Source: CSP1-4 sp963777975 (lineage in GTDB: Bacteria; Chloroflexota; Limnocylindria; Limnocylindrales; CSP1-4). From it: DNA of 64,000 bases. Made by a program: the position numbers and the translations under genes. The notes beneath the pieces were generated by a model. That model had not been told where the DNA came from, did not search any database, and saw nothing but the letters and a program-made list of their open reading frames with translations. The DNA is taken from assembly GCA_963777975.1 (NCBI GenBank), contig CAVZSO010000013.1, positions 186,001-250,000 on the forward strand, written 5' to 3'. Position 1 is the stretch's first letter; each line of letters begins with the position of its first letter. This document shows positions 49,555 to 59,078 of this stretch, piece after piece.

Positions 49555-51220
49555 GTGGCGGGTCGCAAGGGACGCCGCTCCTCGCGCGGTTCGGAGGCGT
49601 CGGGTCCCATCGATGGTCTGCCCGTGGTCGCCATCGTCGGCCGTCCCAACGTCGGCAAGAGCACGCTCTTCAACCGCGTCGTCGGTGAGCGGACGGCGAT
49701 CGTCGAGGATCGCGCGCGAACGACGCGCGACCGACTCTACGCGACGGCGGAGTGGAACGAGCCGGCGCTTCGTGATCATCGACACCGGGGGTCTCGAGCA
49801 TCGACCCGGCGACGCCATCGAAGAGAAGGTCCAGGAGCAGGCACGGCTGGCCATCAGCGAGGCCGATGTCATCCTCTTCCTGGTCGACGCGGCGGCCGGC
49901 CCGACCCCTGGTGATCAGGAGGCGAACGACCTGCTACGAGGGGGATCGAAGCCGGTCATCCTGGTCGTCAACAAGGCCGACAACCAGCGCCTCGAGCTCG
50001 AAGGCGCCGAGTTCCACCGCCTCGGCTGGGACGAGACCTACGCCATCAGCGCAGCACACGGCCGCGGCACGGGCGACCTGCTCGACGCGGTCGTCTGGGC
50101 GTTGCCGCCCGAGTCGGCATCGGAGGTCGAGCGCAAGCGTCGCGAGGCCGAGATCGAAGCCGACGTCGAAGCCTTCGGCGAGGAAGCCCTTTCCTGGCAG
50201 CTCGAGGCAGCCGCCGTCGCCGACGACGGCGAAGTCGACCCGCGTGTCGCCGCCTGGGACGCCCAGGTCGCCGCCGACCAGGCCCGTGCAAGCGAGCCGA
50301 TCCGGGTCGCGTTCGTCGGCCGCCCGAACGTCGGCAAATCGTCGTTGCTGAACCGCCTGCTGGGCGAGGAGCGGGCCATCGTGAGCGAGATCCCGGGCAC
50401 CACCCGTGACGCCATCGACACCGCTGTCGACTGGAACGGGGCGGCCATCCGGCTCATCGACACGGCCGGGCTGCGACGCCGCGGCAAGGTCGCGTCGGGG
50501 GCGGACTCCGAGCGTTACTCTGCGCTGCGCTCCTTCCGGGCCATCGAACGCGCCGACGTCGCCGTGCTGCTCATCGACGCCGCGGATGGGCTGACCGCCC
50601 AGGACGCCCATGTCGCCGGGTCGGTCGTCGACGAGGGCCGTGGGCTGGTCGTGGCGGTCAACAAGTGGGACCTCGTGGAGAAGACCGACCGGACCTTCGA
50701 CGAGTTCGCCACCCGCATCCGGGCACAGGTCCCGTTCCTCGACTTCGCACCAGTCGTCTCCATCAGCGCCCTGACCGGCCTCCGCGCCGGCAGGGTCCTG
50801 GAGCTGGCCATGGACGTCGCAGGCGAGCGCCGCAAGCGCGTCCCGACGGGCGAGCTCAATCGGGTCATCGGCGAGGCCGTCTTCCGCCAGACCCCGCCGC
50901 CGGTCAAGGGTCGTCGGCCGAAGATCTTCTATGCCACCCAGGTAGCCGTCGGGCCGCCGACGTTCGTGGTCTTCAGCTCCGACGCGGCAAGCGTGCACTT
51001 CAGCTATCGCCGCTACCTCGAGAACCGGCTCCGGGATGCGTTCGGCTTCGACGGCACGCCGCTGCGGCTCGTCTTCCGTGACCGTCGTCGCGTCGAGCTC
51101 GAGCGGCACCACAAGCCGCGCGGCGCCAAGGGCCGGGCCGCCGCCCGGGGCAAGGGCGCCAAGGGCACGAGCAAGGGCCACGCTCGGACGGCGAAGGGCG
51201 CGACCCGAACGGCCCGATGA
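49555..51220 (+). CDS. der: Double-GTPase ribosome assembly factor Der (EngA)
   Basis: Der has two tandem G domains and a KH-like domain and acts in 50S assembly. First G domain: GRPNVGKSTLFNRVVGE, then after a +1 break near 49770 RFVIIDTGGLE and VVNKADNQ. Second: GRPNVGKSSLLNRLLGE, LIDTAGLRRRGKV and AVNKWDLVEKTD. The KH part has RRPKIFYATQVAVGPPTFVV. A Lys/Arg/Gly-rich tail of ~40 residues closes it. The ~555-residue total is slightly long because of that tail. The stop overlaps gpsA (ATGA). Confidence 0.95.
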
Positions 51221-52258
51221 CCCGCCCGACGGCGGCCGTCGTCGGCGCCGGAGCCTGGGGCACGACGCTGGCCCTCCAACTGGCGCGGCGGGGCCCGGTG
51301 ACGCTCCTTGCGCGAGACGAGACGACGAGCGCCACGCTGGCCGGGTCACGCGAGAACGCACGACATCTGCCGGGGATCCAGCTGCCGGTCGAGGTCGAGG
51401 CGACCGCCGACCCGACAGCCATCGCCGACGCCCATCGAGCTGGTCGTGATGGCTGTGCCCGCATCCGCCATCCGGAGCGCGGCTGAACGGATCGCGGAGC
51501 ATCTCCACCCCGACGCCGTCCTGTTGTCGGTCACCAAGGGCCTCGAGCAGGGAACGCTGCTGCGCATGACCGAGGTGCTGGGAGCAGTGATGCCAGGTGC
51601 GCTCGGACGGATCGGCGCGCTGTCGGGTCCCAACCTGGCGCTCGAGATCGCGCGGGGCCTGCCGGCCAGTGCGGTCGTGGCCTCGGTCGAGGAGGGGACC
51701 GGGCAACGGGTCCTCGATGTCCTCGGCTCGCGATCCTTCCGGCTGTATACCAACCGCGACGTCATCGGCGTCGAGCTGTGCGGCGCGCTCAAGAACATCG
51801 TGGCCATCGCCGCCGGCGCAGCCGAGCGACTGGGCTTCGGCGATAACGGCAAGGCCGGCCTGATCACACGTGGGCTGGCCGAGATGACGCGGCTCGGCGT
51901 CGCGGCCGGCGCCAACCCACTGACCTTCGCCGGATTGGCAGGAGTGGGCGACGTCATCGCGACCTGCAGCTCGACGCTCTCCCGCAACCACCGGCTCGGC
52001 GAGGAACTGGCAGGCGGCCGGACGTGGGCCGAGATCGAGGCCGATCTGCCCGGCGTGGCCGAGGGTGCCTACACGGTCGACGCGGCGCTCGGCCTGGCGG
52101 CGCGCCTGGGCGTCGAGCTGCCCATCGCCCAGGAGGTCCACAACGCCCTCTTCGAGGGCAAGAGCGTCCAGGACTGTCTCGCGGACCTGCTCGCCCGCGA
52201 GTCGAAGGATGAGTTGGCAGGTCTCGAAGGGTGGTCGCGGATGCCATCCGCGGGCTGA
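51217..52258 (+). CDS. gpsA: Glycerol-3-phosphate dehydrogenase [NAD(P)+]
   Basis: GpsA makes sn-glycerol 3-phosphate for phospholipids, supplying the pathway that includes plsC. It begins with the Rossmann motif AVVGAGAWGTTLALQLA. An extra C near 51438 breaks the frame; the continuation reads IELVVMAVPASAIRSAAERI, SGPNLALEIARGLP, the catalytic Lys in CGALKNIVAIAAG and CSSTLSRNHRLGEELA. Length is about 346 residues. It is the last gene of the ispH-der-gpsA run. Confidence 0.94.
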
Positions 52259-52457
52259 CCCGGTGCCTTCGACACCGGAACGCGGGATGCTCGACAGTCC
52301 AGTCGTGCGGAGCTCATCCCCACCGGACCGCACCCCTCCGCCCAGAGTGGTGGATAGGAGCAACGGAGATTGGTCCCGGTACCCTTAAGCCACTCGTCAC
52401 GGCGCGTCCGTGCACCTAGACTCGCCCTCCTGCACTCATCCATAGGAGTCTGTCCGC

Positions 52458-53207
52458 TTGACGCCTGAGGCTCTCCTCACGCTCTTGGCCGTTGCCGTCG
52501 TGATCAATATCGCGATCATGGTGGTCCTGGTCATCGCCCTGGTTCGGCGCCGTCGCGAACCCGCCCCTGCCGTCTCGACCTCCTACGGCCCATCCGTTGC
52601 GGCGGCCGTCGAGACGCCCACCATCGACGCCATCGAGCCCATGAGCGCCATGGGATCAGCCGACCAAGAGGACGAAGAGGCCGAGGCGGAACCTGCCGAC
52701 GACGACGCCGACCTCGACGAAGAAGGCCTGCTGAGCATCCTCACCGACCCCGCGACCGGCCTCGACAACCGATTGGCCTGGGATCGCGCCGTCTACCAGG
52801 AGAACGAGCGCAAGCGCCGCTACGGCCGGCCCGTCTCGGTCGTCATCGCCGAGCTCTATGGCCTCGACGCACTGGCAGAGCGCGTCGGTCCCGAGGCGGC
52901 CGATCGCCTGGTGCCGGCCATCGCCGAGGCGCTCCGCCGATACGGGCGCACGACCGACCGCGTCGCGCGGGTCGGGCATGCCCGGTTCCACATCCTGTTG
53001 CCCGAGACGGACGAGGTCCGTGCCATCAACTACGTCGAGCGCGTCCGCCAGGCGTGTGACCTCTGGCTCGAGTCGGGCGCCGTGGCCCTGAGCCTGTCCA
53101 TGGGCTGGGCGAGCCCCGGGCCGGACGACGACATCGAGGTCGCCATGGTCATGGCCGAGGATCGTCTGCTCGCCGAACATCGACGCAACGCCCGCCGCGC
53201 AGGTTGA
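52458..53207 (+). CDS. Membrane-anchored degenerate GGDEF-domain protein
   Basis: TTG 52458, behind AGGAGT, starts a 249-residue protein. One N-terminal helix (LLTLLAVAVVINIAIMVVLV) is followed by a strongly acidic linker (EDEEAEAEPADDDADLDEE) and a GGDEF-fold domain beginning DPATGLDNRLAWDRAV. The active-site loop reads RVGHARFHILLPETD where active enzymes have RxGGDEF, and the first metal Asp is replaced in VIAELYGLDAL. It should therefore be catalytically inactive and may bind nucleotide or act as a scaffold. A strong terminator follows. Confidence 0.85.
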   Translation: MTPEALLTLLAVAVVINIAIMVVLVIALVRRRREPAPAVSTSYGPSVAAAVETPTIDAIEPMSAMGSADQEDEEAEAEPADDDADLDEEGLLSILTDPATGLDNRLAWDRAVYQENERKRRYGRPVSVVIAELYGLDALAERVGPEAADRLVPAIAEALRRYGRTTDRVARVGHARFHILLPETDEVRAINYVERVRQACDLWLESGAVALSLSMGWASPGPDDDIEVAMVMAEDRLLAEHRRNARRAG

Positions 53208-53256
53208 CGTTGCCTGGACGGCTGCCTCCCCTGAAAGGCGGCCGTCGACGACAGGA

Positions 53257-53284
53257 GGGGCGGGGCCGGCAACGGTCCCGCCCC
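53257..53284 (+). terminator. Rho-independent terminator after the GGDEF gene
   Basis: An 11-bp GC-rich stem, GGGGCGGGGCC with GGTCCCGCCCC (one G-T pair), has a six-base loop GGCAAC and is followed by TTCGCTTTG. Confidence 0.85.
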
Positions 53285-53374
53285 TTCGCTTTGCTGGCTT
53301 GCCTTGGGGCGTAGCGCGGACCGATACGACTGAAGATGCGCTCGGCGACGCAGCTGGCTAGCTCAGCGCGTCAG

Positions 53375-53626
53375 CTAACGTTCGTCGCTGTGGTCGACGC
53401 CCCAGCTGCATCGCGGACAGATACCGGAGCCGCGTTGCGTCGGCTGGAGCAAAAGCAGCGCATGCCAGCAGCCGCAGCGAGCGCACGTCACCCGCATCGG
53501 CCGTATCGGCGCTTCCCCAAGCCGGGCCACGCGGCTCCGAGGCACCGGCCTCACCGCGGCCTTGGCAACTGCGCTCACGAGCGCACCCTCCCTCAGCGGT
53601 TCCCGACATCGTAGATGGGCCGTCAA
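53375..53626 (-). CDS. Possible small zinc-ribbon protein
   Basis: The frame encodes 83 residues. The C-terminal half holds two CxxC knuckles, VTCARCGCWHALLLL and GICPRCSWGVDHS, spaced about 20 residues apart as in zinc ribbons. The N-terminal half is basic and unstructured-looking. No Shine-Dalgarno sequence is evident. It sits alone between the GGDEF terminator and the next membrane gene and could be a chance frame, but the paired CxxC motif argues for a real or recently lost gene. Confidence 0.4.
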   Translation of the reverse strand: MTAHLRCREPLREGALVSAVAKAAVRPVPRSRVARLGEAPIRPMRVTCARCGCWHALLLLQPTQRGSGICPRCSWGVDHSDER

Positions 53627-53881
53627 CAGCCACGGCGTCCAAGGCCAGACAGTGTCTCAGATTAAGTGCGCCGTGTGCTCGTGCCCAAGCGCGGAGACGT
53701 CCGCTTCAACGCGTCAGCCGGTCGAAGTGGCGACTTTTCTACGTACGGACGATGCCGGTGCCTGTCGCGAGGTGGCGCTGGGTGCTGGTCCCGACGATGA
53801 TCCGATCCATCGGTCGGGGATTGCGCTCGCAGTGCATCATGGGCCACTGCTGCCGGTCATCGGTTCGGGAGGAAGCGACGA
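53627..53881. other. Spacer with a remnant of a lipoprotein signal sequence
   Basis: No intact gene is seen. At 53764-53799 the plus strand encodes VARWRWVLVPTM, nearly the same at DNA level as the start of the lipoprotein gene at 59511-59930 (VARWRWVLLPML, opposite strand). The match is about 35 bp and fades on both sides, suggesting duplicated and decayed material at the start of the accessory region. Confidence 0.5.
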
Positions 53882-54610
53882 GTGACGACCACCACTGTCA
53901 TGCGACGCCTGGCGGTCGCGGCCGGAGCCCTCTTCTTTGCGGCGACGCTGTTCTTCCTCGCTGACCGGCTGAACGTCTTCTACACGCCTCCAGATATCCC
54001 CCAGTCCGCGAACTTCGTCGAGCGGCTGCTGGCCCAGATCCCCTATCGCCAGAGCATCTGGCCGATCTACTTCGCCACGAATCTCCTGTTCGGCGCCGGA
54101 TTCGCGGTCCTGGTCGGTCTCGCGGTCACGCTCGCCGCACGGTTGGCGCCGACGGACGGCAGGCGATACCTGTTGCTGTGGACCCTCGGCACGGGTGGCG
54201 TTCTCGGAGTCGTGGGTTCGTTGATCCTCGTCGGCGCGGTTCAGGCGACGATCGACATCCCCTATTGCGACTGCGGCTTCAAGGACACGGAGCTCGTGAG
54301 CCAGGCGTGGGCCCAGATGCTCATCGAAGGTGCGGTGCAGTGGCTCATCAACGGCGCCGGACTCCTGTCGGCGGCAGGCGCGGTCGTCGCCGGTCGAGCA
54401 TTCCAGGGTCGAGGGATGCCTCGCGCATGGACGCTGCTCTCCTATGCGCTCGGAGGCCTGGTCGTCATCAACGTCTTGGCGGGGATCCTGGGATTCGGAG
54501 AGGCTTCGGACTGGCTGACGGTGGCGCTGACGGGCATCGTCCTGCCCATCTGGACGGTGTGGCTCGGGCTTCGGTTCAAGGAGGAAGTGGCGAGCTCGGA
54601 GCCGATCTGA
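53882..54610 (+). CDS. Multi-pass membrane protein of unknown function
   Basis: GTG 53882 (or the ATG at codon 7) gives about 242 residues with six predicted helices, including LAVAAGALFFAATLFFLADRL, LLFGAGFAVLVGLAVTLAAR, GGVLGVVGSLILVGAVQAT, LINGAGLLSAAGAVVAGRAF and WLTVALTGIVLPIWTVWLG. A CDCGF segment lies in the third loop. I recognise no family. The unknown-family ORF copy at 54669 follows 58 nt later on the same strand. Confidence 0.65.
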   Translation: MTTTTVMRRLAVAAGALFFAATLFFLADRLNVFYTPPDIPQSANFVERLLAQIPYRQSIWPIYFATNLLFGAGFAVLVGLAVTLAARLAPTDGRRYLLLWTLGTGGVLGVVGSLILVGAVQATIDIPYCDCGFKDTELVSQAWAQMLIEGAVQWLINGAGLLSAAGAVVAGRAFQGRGMPRAWTLLSYALGGLVVINVLAGILGFGEASDWLTVALTGIVLPIWTVWLGLRFKEEVASSEPI

Positions 54611-54668
54611 CCCGCCGAGGGGCGGTCGCGCTCGTCAGTAGCTTCAGCCTGCACGATCGGCTGGACCA

Positions 54669-54902
54669 GTGAACGACGACGACGTCGAGGCTGCCTGGAG
54701 CGAGGTGTTCGACGCCTTGCCGGCCGCCTGGTCGGTCGGCAGGCCCTCGTACCACGACGAGCGGCACGAGTGGACGCAGTACGCCTTCGACTCGTTCGAG
54801 CAGCCGAACATCGGGTTGCGGAGCCGGGAGTGGACGGCGGTTGGCGCGACCGAGCTCGAATGCCTGCGCGAGATGGCGCGTTGTCTGCGAGCGATCAGCT
54901 AG
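54669..54902 (+). CDS. Full-length member of a dispersed ORF family (copy A)
   Basis: This 77-residue acidic protein begins NDDDVEAAWSEVFDALPAAW, continues VGRPSYHDERHEWTQYAF and ends VGATELECLREMARCLRAIS. No known family is recognised. Fragments of the same ORF recur eight more times between 57.2 and 63.1 kb, all on the minus strand. Here the stop TAG comes early: the next codons still read GRVPR-stop, the ending seen in most other copies, so even this copy has lost its last residues. It is the only copy with an unbroken frame. Confidence 0.6.
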   Translation: MNDDDVEAAWSEVFDALPAAWSVGRPSYHDERHEWTQYAFDSFEQPNIGLRSREWTAVGATELECLREMARCLRAIS

Positions 54903-54962
54903 GGTCGGGTGCCACGCTGACGGCCGATTGGGCGGACGGCAGCATCAGGTCTGGAAGACTCC

Positions 54963-55223
54963 CTATCCCGGCTGGCTGAGCAGCACGACCGCGATCAGGA
55001 CGCCCACCACAGCCGTCACGGCTGCGGCCCTCGGTCCGGCGACGAACCTGGCGACGGCGGCGAACGCAGTGACGATCGCTGCCGCTGCGAGGCGCACGAC
55101 GATCGGCGATCCGACGTGCTCCGGCCCGGAGACGATGTAGTTGACCGCGAGGATCGCGACGATGCTGACGAAGGAGACGAGCCAGAGCCGCTTCCTGTCG
55201 AGAGGACGCGTGGGCGTGTTCAT
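54963..55223 (-). CDS. Small two- to three-helix membrane protein
   Basis: This 86-residue protein starts MNTPTRPLDRKRLWLVSFVS. It has helices around LVSFVSIVAILAVNYIVSG, IVVRLAAAAIVTAFAAVARF and AVTAVVGVLIAVVLLSQPG. It resembles holin-sized membrane proteins, but no motif is decisive. It lies 9 nt downstream of the next minus-strand membrane gene, so the two are probably co-transcribed. Confidence 0.55.
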   Translation of the reverse strand: MNTPTRPLDRKRLWLVSFVSIVAILAVNYIVSGPEHVGSPIVVRLAAAAIVTAFAAVARFVAGPRAAAVTAVVGVLIAVVLLSQPG

Positions 55224-55232
55224 TGACGATCT

Positions 55233-55484
55233 CTAATTGGTGATGGCGAACGTCGACAGGAAGGCGAGGACCGCCAGGAGGAGCACGATACCGGCACCGA
55301 TAGCGTAGGCGGGCCACCGTCGACCGACGGGTGCAGTCGAGGCGAACACGTGCGCCTCCGACTCCACGCTCGTCAGTCGTCGTATCCAGAGCAGTCCGAC
55401 GACCAACCCGGACACGACGATAGCCCCCAGGCTCAGGCGCATCGCCCAGTTGACCGGGTCGTCAAGGAACATCGGCTCCATCAC
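55233..55484 (-). CDS. Small membrane protein; has a truncated paralogue at 61.9-62.0 kb
   Basis: The 83-residue protein has helices LSLGAIVVSGLVVGLLWIRR and WPAYAIGAGIVLLLAVLAFL, joined by a polar loop (VESEAHVFASTAPVGRR). The C-terminal two thirds match a frame at 61855-62034 residue for residue in places (WPAYAIGAGI). Function unknown. The start could be either of two adjacent ATGs. Confidence 0.6.
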   Translation of the reverse strand: MMEPMFLDDPVNWAMRLSLGAIVVSGLVVGLLWIRRLTSVESEAHVFASTAPVGRRWPAYAIGAGIVLLLAVLAFLSTFAITN

Positions 55485-55507
55485 CCGTGGACTGTACGCC
55501 TGCGTCA

Positions 55508-55657
55508 GGGGAGGAGCTCGGCGTGGTGAGCAAGGAGCTCGGACACTCGAAGATCGCCCCCACGGCCAACGTCTACGCGCACCTCACGACAGCCATGTCG
55601 TAGCGCGTCGCATATCGCATGGAAACGATCCTGCGACGAGAAGGGTCGACGGCGTAG
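55508..55657 (+). pseudogene. C-terminal remnant of a tyrosine recombinase (integrase)
   Basis: In one frame the region reads GEELGVVSKELGHSKIAPTA, NVYAHLTTAMS, TAG, then RVAYRMETILRREGSTA-stop. The LGHSKI...YAHL segment carries the last catalytic His and the nucleophilic Tyr of phage-type integrases, and the continuation after the TAG is a normal integrase tail, so the TAG is a nonsense mutation. Nothing of the N-terminal 80% remains. It lies 390 bp upstream of a tRNA gene, the usual integration target. Confidence 0.75.
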
Positions 55658-55828
55658 GCCGTTCGATTGACCGCGGTCGCCCCAGTCCCAGGCTTGTGTG
55701 GATGGAAGGAGCTCTCGCTGCACTAGTGGTCGTAGCGGCCGTCATCAGCCGCCCTGTCGAAGTGCGACTCTGGCGGGCGGTCGACTGTCCGACCGGACCA
55801 CAGCCCTCCTGCTAGTCGGCCGTTTCCC

Positions 55829-56035
55829 GTGATCTGCTGCCAGTTCGGACTGATCCTTGGCGCGTCTCTAACCTTCCTGGTGGGCATAACGCTCTTCGCT
55901 TCGCCACCAGGGCTGTTGTTCTACCGATTGACGCTAGATCTACTCCGGGAGCAGGCCGCCCGCGAGCAACCGCGGCCGAGTGCTAAGTGGTACACGTCGT
56001 CGTACAGAGCCGGGACGACACGCCTCCGGTGGTAG
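55829..56035 (+). CDS. Possible small membrane protein
   Basis: GTG 55829 opens 68 residues with one clear helix (FGLILGASLTFLVGITLFA) and a basic tail. There is no good ribosome binding site. The gene ends 12 nt before tRNA-Pro. The 170 bp before it hold no recognisable feature. It may be spurious. Confidence 0.3.
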   Translation: MICCQFGLILGASLTFLVGITLFASPPGLLFYRLTLDLLREQAAREQPRPSAKWYTSSYRAGTTRLRW

Positions 56036-56047
56036 ATTCACGCACGT

Positions 56048-56124
<77 letters not shown>

Positions 56125-56143
56125 CCGACCCACGCACGAATCA

Positions 56144-56169
56144 GCCCCTCCGGCGCCCACCGGAGGGGC
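56144..56169 (+). terminator. Terminator after tRNA-Pro
   Basis: A 10-bp stem GCCCCTCCGG / CCGGAGGGGC with a six-base loop CGCCCA lies 20 nt after the tRNA. Outer GAATCA and TGATTC extend the pairing. The 250 bp up to the next gene at 56417 hold nothing recognisable. Confidence 0.8.
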
Positions 56170-56416
56170 CTCTGATTCGGCCCGTACCACCCGCCGTACC
56201 ACCGTAGGCCCCAACAGCGAGCCGCAGCCCACGGCTGGATGACGCCCTCACAAGCTCGCCGACGCCTCACGACACATCGCCCAATAGCCGCTTTGGTGGC
56301 CACCGGCAGCAAACGTGTCGATCGGCCCTTGGATGACGGAGGCTGGGTGCTGGACTGGCCATGAACGCTTCCCAGCGTCGATTAGCCCTTCTCGACATGA
56401 CAGTCCGAGGTCAACG

Positions 56417-56904
56417 ATGGAGACGACCCACGGTGAAGAGCACAAGCGAGTCGCGACGTTGCCGCCGCGCTGGTTCATCCGCTCGTTCTGGGCGGTGCAG
56501 CGCGCCCTCTACTCGGTCACACTCGGCCGGTTCGGCCTCCGGGCCGCGACGGCCGACCACCAGGGCATGATGCGCCTGCGGACGATCGGGCGTCGCACCG
56601 GTGAGCAACGGGCGGCCATCCTCAGCTACTTCGAGGATGGTCCCGACCTGGTCACCATGGCGATGAACGGCTGGGCCGATCCCGAGCCCGCCTGGTGGCT
56701 CAACCTGCAGGCGCATCCCGACGTCACCGTCGACCTGGCTGGCGGATCGCGTGCCGTCCACGCACGTGCAGCGGACAAGGACGAGCGGCCGCGCCTGTGG
56801 GCGAGATGGGCGGGTTACGACAAGGATCTTCGACGCCTTCGCTGCGCGTCGCTCGCGGGAGACAGCGGTTGTGATCCTGTCGCCCCTGATCGCGCCACCG
56901 GGCT
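56417..56904 (+). CDS. Deazaflavin-dependent nitroreductase-family protein (F420/FMN split barrel)
   Basis: The protein begins METTHGEEHKRVATLPPRW. It has the family core MRLRTIGRRTGEQRAAILSY, LVTMAMNGWADPEPAWWLNL and HPDVTVDLAGGSR. The frame breaks near 56826 after WAGYDKDL and resumes as IFDAFAARRSRETAVVILSP with a stop at 56904. Related Ddn-type enzymes use reduced F420 to reduce quinones or nitro compounds. A second member lies at 60972. F420 synthesis genes are not in the window. Confidence 0.8.
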
Positions 56905-57022
56905 GACCGCCAACTCGTTACACCCGGCTCCTGGCGCCGAACCGGGCGATCTGGCTCTGTCGCTGCTCGGCATGGCCGCGCTATCCATGTGGTCTGAGAC
57001 TCGTGCCGACGAAGGAGGAGGT

Positions 57023-57196
57023 ATGGATGAGCTGATCAAGGAGCTCCAGGAACGAGCTGGGCTGTCTGAGGAGCAGGCGAAGGCGGCAGCCGAGGTCGTC
57101 GCCGAGTGGCTGAGGGACGACGACAAGCGCAAGAAGGTGATGATCACCGCCGTCGCCACGACGACCGCCTCCGCTGTGGTCACCGGGGCGATCTAG
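57023..57196 (+). CDS. 57-residue helical protein with a C-terminal hydrophobic helix
   Basis: A strong ribosome binding site GGAGGAGG (57013-57020) precedes ATG 57023. The protein reads MDELIKELQERAGLSEEQAK, then AAAEVVAEWLRDDDKRKK, and ends VMITAVATTTASAVVTGAI. The first part forms amphipathic helices like the short repeat of DUF2267/DUF2780-type proteins. The last 20 residues could be a membrane helix or glycine-zipper-like tail. It lies 118 nt after the reductase. Function unknown. Confidence 0.65.
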   Translation: MDELIKELQERAGLSEEQAKAAAEVVAEWLRDDDKRKKVMITAVATTTASAVVTGAI

Positions 57197-57203
57197 GCAC
57201 CTC

Positions 57204-57317
57204 TCATCGCGGCACCCGGCCGGCGCTGACCTCCCGCAGGCAGCGCGCCATCTCGATCAGGACGCCGAGCAGATCCGCAAGTGGTGGAAACTCTGGGCGG
57301 TCCGCGGGCCCCGACAT
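57204..57317 (-). pseudogene. Dispersed ORF family, copy B (3' part)
   Basis: The minus strand reads ADLLGVLIEMARCLREVSAG then RVPR-stop. An ATG at 57317 could give a 37-residue peptide, MSGPADRPEFPPLADLL and onward. This matches the C-terminal third of copy A and most closely copy C. Only the tail is preserved. Confidence 0.55.
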
Positions 57318-57582
57318 CTTGTGGATGACTCCGTGCCGTTTGGCCCGTCTCGGTATCGGTCAGTTGACCGACGGGACAGGCTCGCCCGAGTCGACGCCGA
57401 GCCCGAGATCAAAGATGTGGCCCCGACGTTGCCAATGGCGCGCTGAGCGATCAGGCGCGAGGAAGACGCGCTGGTGCACCACATGCAGGGGCTGGACTTG
57501 GGCGACAACGATGCGCCCGTCGCTATAGTCGGGTTGGACCGGGCAACACCGCGCAGGTTGGTGCCAGGGTGTGGAGGTTGGG

Positions 57583-58456
57583 ATGGCAACCGTCTCAGTG
57601 GCCCCTCGGCTCGAGGGCCGGATCACGCTCCGCGACGGCAGGTCGCTCGCCTACGCCGAGTGGGGCGACCCGAAGGGACGCCCGGTCGTCATGTTCCACG
57701 GCCAGCCCGGCACCCGGCTCCAGTGCCCGGACGCGGATGCCACCATGGAGTCTGGCGTCCGTCTGATGACTGTCGACCGGCCGGGCTACGGCTGGTCCGA
57801 CCCGAAACCCGGCAGCTCGGTCCTGGGCTGGGCGGACGACTATGCCGAGCTCCACACCCAGCTCGACCTGCCGCCGTGCCCGGTCATGGGCTGGTCCGGC
57901 GGCGGCCCCTATGCACTCGCCTGCGCCTTCCGCCTGCCCGCCATCGTCACGTCGGTCGGCGTGGCGGGCAGCGTCGGGCCAGATCACCGAGGTCCCGGGC
58001 TCGTTCAGCGAGCAGGCCCGCCGACTGAGCCGCCTGCTGCCCGACGATCCGCAGGGGGTCCTCGACGAGGTGGTCAAGAAGTGGCAGGGCTTCGCCGACG
58101 ATCCCACGTCGGTGTACGGGTACGAGGCCTCGGATCAGCCCCCCAGCCCGGACGCCCGGCTGTTCGCGCGGCCCGACGTGCGCGAGGCCATGAACGAGTG
58201 GGCCCGCGACGCCGCCAGACAGGGCTCGGCCGGTGTGGTCGCCGACGCGATGGCGTTCATGCAGCCGTGGGGGTTCCCGCTCGCCGAGATCCGGTGCGAT
58301 GCGGCGGTCTGGGTGGGGGACGAGGCCCCGGCCGACCGCGACGAGTCGGACTTCCTCGCCGCCGCGATCCCAGGATCGACCTACGTGATCTTCCCGGGCG
58401 AGGGACACCTCGCGCCGATCACGCGCTGGGTGGAGATGCTCGCCTGGCTGCACTGA
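57583..58456 (+). CDS. Alpha/beta hydrolase
   Basis: ATG 57583 has a GGAGG six nt upstream. The protein begins TVSVAPRLEGRITLRDGRSL. It carries the oxyanion HGQPGTRLQ, DRPGYGWSDP, the nucleophile elbow VMGWSGGGPYALA, and late in the sequence GEGHLAPITRWVEML with the catalytic His. One extra base near 57975 breaks the frame; it continues QITEVPGSFSEQARRLSRLL to a stop at 58456. Total is about 290 residues, standard for the family. Substrate unknown; such enzymes cover esterases, haloperoxidases and C-C hydrolases. Confidence 0.85.
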
Positions 58457-58525
58457 AGGCGCCGCTGCCGCAGGTCGGCGGTGACCGGCGAGCGGGCGCG
58501 CTTCGCCGGTGACTGGCGCACCCCG

Positions 58526-58679
58526 CTACTGCGGAACTCGCCCTGCGCTCAGCTCCCGCAGACAGCGCGCCATCTCGAGCAGCACCCCGACCTCGGAATC
58601 CGCGCCCGCCGTCCACTCCTTTGACCTAACGCCGACCTTCGCCACCTCGAACGAGTCGAAGGCGTACTGCGTCCATTCA
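58526..58679 (-). pseudogene. Dispersed ORF family, copy C (3' two thirds)
   Basis: The minus strand reads EWTQYAFDSFEVAKVGVRSK, EWTAGADSEVGVLLEMARCL, then RELSAGRVPQ-stop. EWTQYAFDSFE is identical to copy A. Upstream sequence still resembles the copy A gene at DNA level but contains a stop, so the 5' third is decayed. It lies 80 nt downstream of the small membrane gene at 58761-59078 on the same strand. Confidence 0.65.
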
Positions 58680-58760
58680 GCACGTCGGACGCGTTACGAC
58701 CCGAATGAAGCGAGACCTGCCGGCACCTGCCGACAGGCCTCGCATCGCTCGAGATGACGA

Positions 58761-59078
58761 TCAGGCAGCCGAGGGGTGGTGGCCGGCATACGTGCCGCCG
58801 GTCGAATACCGTGTGGCGACCTCGACGACGATGCCGAGGACCAGGCCGCCGATCAGGGCGGGAACGAGCACCAGACCGTCCCACACGGGCCCCACTGTCT
58901 GCAAGCCCACGATGAACTCGCTCGCAATCAGAGCGCCGACCCCAAAAGCGATCGCATCGACGAGCCATTCATAGCCTGTCTTGGTCTCACCGACGAACTG
59001 GGCGATGACGCCGAAGACGAGGGCTCCGGCGATCAGAAGCGCCAAGCCGCCGAACCCGATCGTGATGGCAAACTCCAT
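58761..59078 (-). CDS. Small membrane protein, transglycosylase-associated-like
   Basis: A good ribosome binding site (GAAGGAGG) precedes the ATG at 59078. The 105-residue protein has three Gly-rich helices (IGFGGLALLIAGALVFGVIA, WLVDAIAFGVGALIASEFIV, LVLVPALIGGLVLGIVVEVA). The Gly-spaced helices recall the GlsB/YeaQ family, of which a shorter, typical member lies at 62714. The long C-terminal tail is not typical. Function unknown, possibly stress-related. Confidence 0.65.
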   Translation of the reverse strand: MEFAITIGFGGLALLIAGALVFGVIAQFVGETKTGYEWLVDAIAFGVGALIASEFIVGLQTVGPVWDGLVLVPALIGGLVLGIVVEVATRYSTGGTYAGHHPSAA

